From Chloroflexota bacterium (GTDB lineage Bacteria > Chloroflexota > UBA11872), in contig JAJDUU010000016.1 of the NCBI GenBank assembly GCA_022826485.1, positions 245,256 through 309,255 of the forward strand: a DNA stretch of 64,000 bases. The letters run 5' to 3'. Below, one piece after another: positions 58,795 through 64,000 of this stretch; the stretch's first letter is position 1; each line of letters opens with the position of its first letter. The notes beneath the pieces are model-generated. The model was not told the DNA's origin, did not search any database, and worked only from the letters and a program-made list of their open reading frames with translations. Made by a program: the position numbers and the translations under genes.

Positions 58795-59148
58795 TTACCA
58801 GTCACCGTCGCGTACCTCGCGCACGATGTGCAGGATGGCGTGGTCGGGCGCATCCTTGAGTTGTCGAATAAGCTCCGCGAACAGGGCGGGGCGTTTGCAG
58901 ATGATGTCCTGGAGGTCGCGGGAGACCTTGCCCGCCATCGCCAGAAACACGTCCGGATCCTGGCCCAATTCCTTGGCCAATCGCACGGTCGTGGCCTCCG
59001 ACGGCGGCGCTACCTGGCCCCGCTCGACCTTGCTCAGATAGCTGGGCTCGACACCAATGCGCCGCGCCACCTGGCGCAACGAATAGCGCCGGTCGGTTTC
59101 CCGAAGACGCTGCCTGGTAGCAGTGGCCGCCTCGCCAAAACGTGTCAT
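58795..59148 (-). CDS. XRE-family helix-turn-helix transcriptional regulator
   Basis: Small DNA-binding regulator, 117 residues. The HTH lies at about 22-60: YSLRQVARRIGVEPSYLSKV and ERGQVAPPSEATTVRLAKEL. The C-terminal helices (DVFLAMAGKVSRDLQDIICK) probably serve dimerisation or sensing. ATG 59148 is preferred over GTG 59166 because the latter lies inside the predicted -10 box. The -10 to ATG distance implies a leaderless or almost leaderless mRNA. It is followed by the uncharacterised gene after 14 bases and likely controls itself through the inverted repeat at its promoter. Confidence 0.9.
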   Translation of the reverse strand: MTRFGEAATATRQRLRETDRRYSLRQVARRIGVEPSYLSKVERGQVAPPSEATTVRLAKELGQDPDVFLAMAGKVSRDLQDIICKRPALFAELIRQLKDAPDHAILHIVREVRDGDW

Positions 59149-59170
59149 AGTTCGTACATAGTACACGTTT
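59138..59170 (-). promoter_or_regulatory. Candidate operator: perfect inverted repeat AAACGTGT-N17-ACACGTTT
   Basis: Eight-base arms at 59138-59145 and 59163-59170 bracket the start codon and the -10 box of the XRE gene. Inside, CATAGT occurs twice as a direct repeat (59146-59151 and 59157-59162), 11 bases apart, one helical turn. Consistent with an autoregulated XRE dimer site. Confidence 0.65.
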
Positions 59171-59185
59171 ATGCGAAACAGTCAA
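59158..59185 (-). promoter_or_regulatory. Promoter of the XRE operon
   Basis: Minus strand TTGACT (59180-59185), 16-base spacer, TACTAT (59158-59163). The -10 ends nine bases before the ATG at 59148, so transcription should start at or within a few bases of the initiation codon. Confidence 0.7.
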
Positions 59186-59252
59186 GGGCTGCGTGGTGCG
59201 TCGCGTCGGCCGCGTCATTCCCGCAGGTGGAGATTCATGAAGAATCATCTAG

Positions 59253-59272
59253 GGGCGGTTCGCGAACCGCCC
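59253..59272. repeat. 20-bp perfect palindrome in intergenic DNA
   Basis: GGGCGGTTCGCGAACCGCCC is fully self-complementary. With the 59313-59332 hairpin it forms a palindrome-rich block in the 234-base gap between the XRE gene and the membrane protein gene, resembling REP-type elements dispersed between genes. Confidence 0.6.
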
Positions 59273-59312
59273 TCCGCCACACATCCAGGCGCCCCAAATT
59301 CGGCCAGACTGG

Positions 59313-59332
59313 ATTCCGGCTTCCGCCGGAAT
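59313..59332. repeat. 8-bp hairpin ATTCCGGC-TTCC-GCCGGAAT
   Basis: Perfect stem with a four-base loop, 40 bases from the 20-bp palindrome; the flanking GTCATTCCCGC (59213-59223) looks like part of the same repeat type. No T-run, so a REP-like element is likelier than a terminator, though it lies 50 bases after the end of the membrane protein gene on the minus strand. Confidence 0.5.
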
Positions 59333-59382
59333 GATGGAGGGGGTGCACGCGGGTCTCCAGCTGCGGGGATCTCGCCCGGCGC

Positions 59383-62178
59383 CTAGGGCCGCAGCCTCGC
59401 ATTGAGGTCGCCCGCATAGACCTCATAGGCCACGCCGCCGTCGTCCGAGACGTCCACTTGCAGCAGTGGAATGAACCCCACGTGCTCGTGCGCCACATAG
59501 CTACCGCGATCCACGGCGCGGATCAGCCGCATCACGAGCGTCCAACGACCGGGGCCAAGCGGATCGTCCTCGCCCACGGTGGCGAAAGCCCCGTCGCCGG
59601 CGCCGGCGGCCAGGCTCCCTGCCCGGGGATCCAATCGGTACGAGGCGTTGACGGAGGCGCTCCCCGAGGAAATCTGGCCTGGAAACCACCGTGCGGTCGC
59701 GGGTCCGCCGATTCCCGGATACACCGGCAGGCCGGACGGTCCCGTCTCAACGACGATCCAGTCCTGGCCCGTCCAGCGGTCCGGCTCCCAGTTATTCAGC
59801 GCGAGCGAGAAGCTGATTCGTCCGTTCGCCGCGACGGCCTCGGACACTCGAACCGTGACGGACCGCCAACTCCCGGGCTCAAACGGCATGAGCGGGGCGA
59901 TCGCGCCGTCCGGCGAGTAGACCACCACGCCGTCGTTCCACCAGATCGGCTGCCGCGCCGCCGCCGGGAACATGGACGGCGTGAACCAGTGCGGCACGAC
60001 AACGACATCTGGACTGTGCTCGCCAAACGGCTCGATCCCAAAGTCGGTGCGCATGTGCATGCGACCCGGGAACAGCTGCCCCACGAGCCGCGCATGCGCG
60101 AGCGTGGACGCAGCACGGAGAGCGAAGGTCGATTCGATCGCCGGATCCACGAACACGACGGCGGACGCCGGCACGGCCCGTCGCAGCGCTTCATAGGAGG
60201 CCGGCGCGGGCTCGGCCTCGAGATCCAGAAACTCAGCCCGCACACGATAGAAGGCATCGCCCGCGTCCTCGAATAGGAGATCAAAAAACTGCGGGTCGTC
60301 GAGCCAACGCCGCGCGCGTTCCGGCAAGCCCGCAACCCAGGCGTCCGGGGCGTGGACATAGCTGATCCCGAGCCGCCGCACGGCGGCGGGATCGAGGTAG
60401 CGCACGGCGTCCTGGTGCTCGGGCCCACCCTCGTAGAGGAGGTGGGCGGCCTGGATGAAGCCCGACGCATTAGGCCGGCCGGTGGCGGTGGAGAGGGCCG
60501 TCGCGTGAGGCGAAAGGACGCGGGCGCGGATGTCCGTGTGGCTCTGGATGTAGTCGGCAAGGCGCGCGGACCTCAGGCGTGGATACACCTCTCGGGGCCA
60601 GCCGCGCGTCGCCTCCGCCTCTCGCGCTTCTCCGGTCGCGTTGGCGAGCAGCACGCCCTGGTCGAGCCCGGGTCCGATGGCCCGCAGGGGCGACACCACG
60701 GTCGGCCAGGTCACGAGCCCCACGGCGACTGCGCCCGCAGCCCAGCGCCACCGCGGCCGCAACGCCCGCAGCCGAAGACTCAGGGCGAGCAGCGCGGCCA
60801 GCAGCGCAAAGTTGCGCGCGTGCCCGTCGAGCCTGGTGACGTCCTGCTGGCCGATTTCGTAGTGCAGGGTGAGCCCGGCAAGGACGAATAGGCCGGCGAC
60901 GGCGGCCAGCGCCAGGCTGAATCGATCGCGACCGGCCAGCAGCGCGGCGCCCCCGGCCACCACGAGCGGTCCCAGGGCCAGCAAGCCCAGACCGCCGAAA
61001 AGCGTGGTGACGCTGGCCAGCGGTTGCCGGGCGCTCGTGTCGTCAAGCCAGCCGAGTGACAGCGCGCCAGCGTCTTCTCCAAACAGGACCGCGGTGATGA
61101 TGCCGCCGCCAACGGCCAACAGCAGCACCGCCAGCACCGGACCCGCGACGGCGCGCAAGACGCCGCCCGCGGTGAGTCGCTCGCGCCGGTTCCGCCAGAG
61201 ATCGACGGCCTCGTGCAGCCCCCAGAGCGCCAGCACGATAGGGGCCACGGCTTCGTCCACCAGCCCCAGAAACCCGACCAACAGCGCCAGAGTCCCGTGG
61301 TGCGTCCAGTGCCAATCCTTGAGTTGCGCGGACCGCTCCAGGACCACCAGAGCCAGCGCATAGGCCAGCGGAAACGTCGGCTTCCAGACGTTTGGCGGCA
61401 CGGATTCGCTCGCCCCAAGCCCATCGACGTAGACCGTCCCCAGCGCCGCCCGCAGGCCGGCTTCCGGAAACCCCACTGGCACCGGAACCTGAAGCACGCC
61501 CGGCGAGGCGAAGAGCAGCGTCTGTGCGCCGGCCGCCAGCAGCAGCGGTCCGAGCGTTGCCACCGCGAGCCACGATCCGCGCCGCAGCAGCAGCGTTCCC
61601 ACGATCAGCGCGAAGCTTGTCCAGATGTACGCGCCCAGCAACTCCGTCACGAACGCCGGGTCGGGACCAATCGGCGGCGTGAGCAGCGCGATCAGCAGGT
61701 CAACCCCATAGTGATACGGCACAGCCATGCCGGGATTCCACGGCAGTTCCGGCGGGTGCGGACCTCCGGCCCGCATCGCGGCGATGAACCCGTGATGGAT
61801 ATACGGGTCGGGATTCGGGAGCAGCTGACGGCCGGCCAGCGCGACCCAAAGCAACGCCAGGACTGCCACCACGAATCCCGCCGCGACGCGCGGCTGCACC
61901 CGGACGCGCTCGCGCCGGCGCCAAACAATCCCGGCGCCGAGCGCTAGCACGACCATCCATCCCACCAGCGCGCCCGCCAATCCGGGCAACAGGTACACCA
62001 CGAAGTTGGTGACCAGACCCCACAGGGCGACGCCGACCACCAGACCCTGCGCTAGGGCTAAGAGGTCGTCGGTTTGCCCCAGCGCCACTCGCGCGATCAC
62101 AAACCCGATGGCAGCCAGCACGACAAGCTCTGCCGCCAATAGCAGCAAGCCTGGAACTACCGCGGGATCAACGATCAT
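59383..62178 (-). CDS. Large polytopic membrane protein (possible GT-C type glycosyltransferase)
   Basis: A 931-residue protein with many hydrophobic helices through about residue 500 and a hydrophilic C-terminal third. An early loop, LPNPDPYIHHGFIAAMRAG and WNPGMAVPYHYGVDLLIALL, resembles the first extracytoplasmic loop of GT-C membrane glycosyltransferases, where acidic residues act in catalysis. The C-terminal part looks beta-rich. The first gene downstream of tRNA-Thr on the minus strand; no operon partner is evident. The GT-C call is inference from topology and that loop. Confidence 0.65.
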   Translation of the reverse strand: MIVDPAVVPGLLLLAAELVVLAAIGFVIARVALGQTDDLLALAQGLVVGVALWGLVTNFVVYLLPGLAGALVGWMVVLALGAGIVWRRRERVRVQPRVAAGFVVAVLALLWVALAGRQLLPNPDPYIHHGFIAAMRAGGPHPPELPWNPGMAVPYHYGVDLLIALLTPPIGPDPAFVTELLGAYIWTSFALIVGTLLLRRGSWLAVATLGPLLLAAGAQTLLFASPGVLQVPVPVGFPEAGLRAALGTVYVDGLGASESVPPNVWKPTFPLAYALALVVLERSAQLKDWHWTHHGTLALLVGFLGLVDEAVAPIVLALWGLHEAVDLWRNRRERLTAGGVLRAVAGPVLAVLLLAVGGGIITAVLFGEDAGALSLGWLDDTSARQPLASVTTLFGGLGLLALGPLVVAGGAALLAGRDRFSLALAAVAGLFVLAGLTLHYEIGQQDVTRLDGHARNFALLAALLALSLRLRALRPRWRWAAGAVAVGLVTWPTVVSPLRAIGPGLDQGVLLANATGEAREAEATRGWPREVYPRLRSARLADYIQSHTDIRARVLSPHATALSTATGRPNASGFIQAAHLLYEGGPEHQDAVRYLDPAAVRRLGISYVHAPDAWVAGLPERARRWLDDPQFFDLLFEDAGDAFYRVRAEFLDLEAEPAPASYEALRRAVPASAVVFVDPAIESTFALRAASTLAHARLVGQLFPGRMHMRTDFGIEPFGEHSPDVVVVPHWFTPSMFPAAARQPIWWNDGVVVYSPDGAIAPLMPFEPGSWRSVTVRVSEAVAANGRISFSLALNNWEPDRWTGQDWIVVETGPSGLPVYPGIGGPATARWFPGQISSGSASVNASYRLDPRAGSLAAGAGDGAFATVGEDDPLGPGRWTLVMRLIRAVDRGSYVAHEHVGFIPLLQVDVSDDGGVAYEVYAGDLNARLRP

Positions 62179-62205
62179 GGCGATCCGTTGGGCGACTCGG
62201 CATCC

Positions 62206-62281
62206 TGGAGCCCAGGGTGGGACTCGAACCCACGACCTGCGGTTTACAAAACCGCCGCTCTGCCGATTGAGCTACCTGGGC
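62206..62281 (-). tRNA. tRNA-Thr (anticodon TGT)
   Basis: Full cloverleaf on the minus strand: acceptor GCCCAGG/CCTGGGC, D arm with AGCTCAATCGGCAGAGC, anticodon stem GCGGT/ACCGC with loop TTTGTAA (TGT, reads ACA), T arm GTGGGTTCGAGTCCCAC, discriminator T and an encoded CCA (62206-62208). 76 bases with CCA. Confidence 0.96.
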
Positions 62282-62408
62282 AGACCGCTGATCTCCGGGC
62301 CTGCGTGCCCGAGACGCCGGGTCACGGCTGGCAACGATCAGCATAGACGAGGCGCCGGCGCTGGTTGCGCCTGAACACGAAGCGGCCGCCATCGCGAATC
62401 GCCCGCGG

Positions 62409-63842
62409 TCACGACCAGATCGAGCGCATCGGCCAGACGTCGATCGAGCTCACGGTTGCGTCCGCGTCCGCAAACAGCGCCACGCCGCGGCTGTCCTGAC
62501 GCGATGGGTATATCCGCTGGGTGAGGCACTGTCGTCCGTTGGCAAACACCTCGACGATGGAGCGGTCGACGAATATTCGCAGGTGCAGCGCCTCATCCCG
62601 ATCCAGATCAAGCGGCGCATGCTGGACGTCGCGCCCGACGACTTCCGGAGCGGTGCTCGAAGCCCCCGGATCGAGGGAGATCCGGCCCTCGGTTCGCGAA
62701 TAGACAATCCGTGTTTCCTCGGCGCCGTCCGGCGAACGGCTCACGGCGATGCCGATGTCGCCCGCGGTCTCTCGCTCGAAGGCCACGGTCAGCTCGGCGC
62801 AGGATGCGTCCACACCATCCAACCGGGTCGGTGCGCCCGCTGGCACCTGCACACCGTCGAACCGACGATGAACGCCGCGCAGCACTTGCAGTTCAGACGC
62901 CGGCTCGACGCGCAACAAGCCGTCACCGCCAAGCGACAGCACCCGAGGCAAACACATCACGCCCGACCAGCCCGAAGCCCGTTGGGCGGCCTCCGTGCGC
63001 CCCTCCGTGACCCAGCCGAACATGATGCGCCGGTCCGCGTCGTCGTGCAGCGTGAGGCCGGCACAGAGCGTGCCGCTCTCGAGGGAGAAGCCGGCGAAGT
63101 TCATGCGCCCATGTCGTTGCGGTACGAATCGCTCGCCGTCCATCCCGCCCACGTAGTACTGCACACCGCGTTCGTGGCTGGCGAACAGCAGCACGTGCGC
63201 CTCGCCCAATCTGAATAGGTCCGGTACCGCACAGTCACTTTCCTCGCCCGGCTCATAGAGCAAACCGCGGTAGTCCCAATGCACGAAATCCTGCGAGCGG
63301 AAGAGAAACGCCGTGTCCCCGGCGCCTTCGATCTTGCCGCCGCAGATCAGATACCACTTGTCGCCGTCTCGCCAGGCGCACGGGTCCCAAGCGCGCCACC
63401 CGGCCTGCGGATCGGTCGGATGCGGGATCAGCGGATTGGATGGATGCCGCAACCAACTGCGCAGGCCATCATCGACGCTCGTGGCGACGCAGATGCCGTC
63501 GGGATTGCCGTAGTAGACCAGGGCCGGCATGCCGTCGAGGTCGATGGCGCCCCCGCTGTAGCAGCCACGGCGGTCGGGTCCGCCGGGCTCTGGCGCCAGC
63601 GCGATCGGCAAGTCTTCCCAATGGACCAGATCCCGACTGACCGCATGGCCCCAATGCATCCGCCGCGGGTTGTCATAGGCCTCGTCGGGGTTGTGCTGGT
63701 AGAAGAGGTGATACGCGCCGTCCCAATAGATCGTCCCATTCGGATCGCCGAGAAAGTTCGCCGGCGCGGTGAAGTGATACGCGGGCCGGAAGGCATCGCT
63801 CGCCAGGCGCCGTTGATCGTCACCGGCGTTCACGATGGACAC
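62409..63842 (-). CDS. GH32 glycoside hydrolase (beta-fructosidase/sucrose hydrolase-like)
   Basis: Five-bladed propeller plus beta-sandwich enzyme, 477 residues, of the family that hydrolyses sucrose and fructans. The nucleophile is D33 in FLGDPNGTIYW, and the transition-state Asp is D153 in AWDPCAW (usual RDP is WDP here). The acid/base position, normally Glu in an EC motif, reads ESDCAVPDLF, so Asp (D203) seems to replace Glu. The sandwich ends IFVDRSIVEVF ... MRSIWS. GTG 63842 gives a normal start and no signal peptide, so it is probably cytoplasmic. No sugar transporter or regulator is adjacent within the window. Confidence 0.88.
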   Translation of the reverse strand: MSIVNAGDDQRRLASDAFRPAYHFTAPANFLGDPNGTIYWDGAYHLFYQHNPDEAYDNPRRMHWGHAVSRDLVHWEDLPIALAPEPGGPDRRGCYSGGAIDLDGMPALVYYGNPDGICVATSVDDGLRSWLRHPSNPLIPHPTDPQAGWRAWDPCAWRDGDKWYLICGGKIEGAGDTAFLFRSQDFVHWDYRGLLYEPGEESDCAVPDLFRLGEAHVLLFASHERGVQYYVGGMDGERFVPQRHGRMNFAGFSLESGTLCAGLTLHDDADRRIMFGWVTEGRTEAAQRASGWSGVMCLPRVLSLGGDGLLRVEPASELQVLRGVHRRFDGVQVPAGAPTRLDGVDASCAELTVAFERETAGDIGIAVSRSPDGAEETRIVYSRTEGRISLDPGASSTAPEVVGRDVQHAPLDLDRDEALHLRIFVDRSIVEVFANGRQCLTQRIYPSRQDSRGVALFADADATVSSIDVWPMRSIWS

Positions 63843-63950
63843 CCCGCGTCCTGTCGAATGCCTAGGAGTCCGCGCCGCAGGACGGGTTAGGCTCGGTCGG
63901 CGGACTTGGCGGTGGGCCATTTCGACACATGTCCGTCATCGGTCAGCCGA

Positions 63951-63998
63951 GCATGGCCGTATCTTGGGCACCGAGCGGCCCCATGGCCCGATCTTGGC
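63951..63998. repeat. Two partial direct repeats at the right edge
   Basis: GCATGGCCGTATCTTGGG (63951-63968) and CCATGGCCCGATCTTGGC (63981-63998) match at most positions and are spaced 30 bases apart. They lie upstream of the GH32 gene and may continue beyond the window; too short to classify. Confidence 0.3.
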
Positions 63999-64000
63999 GC

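Overview
The window is a GC-rich, densely packed bacterial chromosome segment. There are no phage genes, transposases, rRNA genes or CRISPR arrays; the one RNA gene I see is a tRNA. Gene style suggests a heterotrophic Chloroflexota-like bacterium: a short RpoB of about 1150 residues, Tat-type lipoprotein binding proteins with long Val/Glu/Lys repeat linkers, and a PhyH, enolase-superfamily and TIM-barrel catabolic set. That placement is inference from gene content and has not been tested by phylogeny.

Layout. 1-20.4 kb is read almost entirely on the minus strand. It holds rpoC (cut by the left edge) and rpoB behind a hairpin-rich leader, then a coupled grpE-dnaJ-prmA-HIT group, a large NHL-repeat lipoprotein, and a surface-polysaccharide cluster (sugar-phosphate transferase, three GT2 and two GT4 glycosyltransferases, an O-antigen ligase/polymerase-like protein, RmlD and a small membrane protein). 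20.5-29.8 kb carries miaB, a SPOR-like/propeller lipoprotein, a stomatin-NfeD pair, a Nudix hydrolase, a CocE/NonD hydrolase, a macro-domain protein and a PhyH-family protein.

29.9-48 kb is a catabolic/uptake island. Three copies of the same unusual module, dppC-type permease / family-5 binding protein / dppB-type permease, occur with no ATPase gene nearby. The first two are head to head; the third lies 6 kb further on. Between them sit an enolase-superfamily dehydratase, a membrane protein and two nearly identical 521-residue glycosidase-like genes. A short remnant of a GH32 gene, on the opposite strand, lies between the two glycosidase-like genes. 48.1-53.1 kb follows with two tandem TIM-barrel isomerase-like genes, an FAD oxidoreductase and a class III aminotransferase. 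53.3-57.7 kb is a complete general amino-acid ABC transporter (binding protein, two permeases, ATPase).

57.8-64 kb holds an uncharacterised conserved protein in a two-gene unit with an XRE regulator, whose promoter is bracketed by a perfect inverted repeat. It is followed by an intergenic palindrome cluster, a large membrane protein, tRNA-Thr(TGT) and an intact GH32 beta-fructosidase-like gene. The least-described items are the XRE/uncharacterised-protein unit, the triplicated ATPase-less transporter module, the strong hairpins directly after three of the four binding-protein genes, and the structured rpoB leader.
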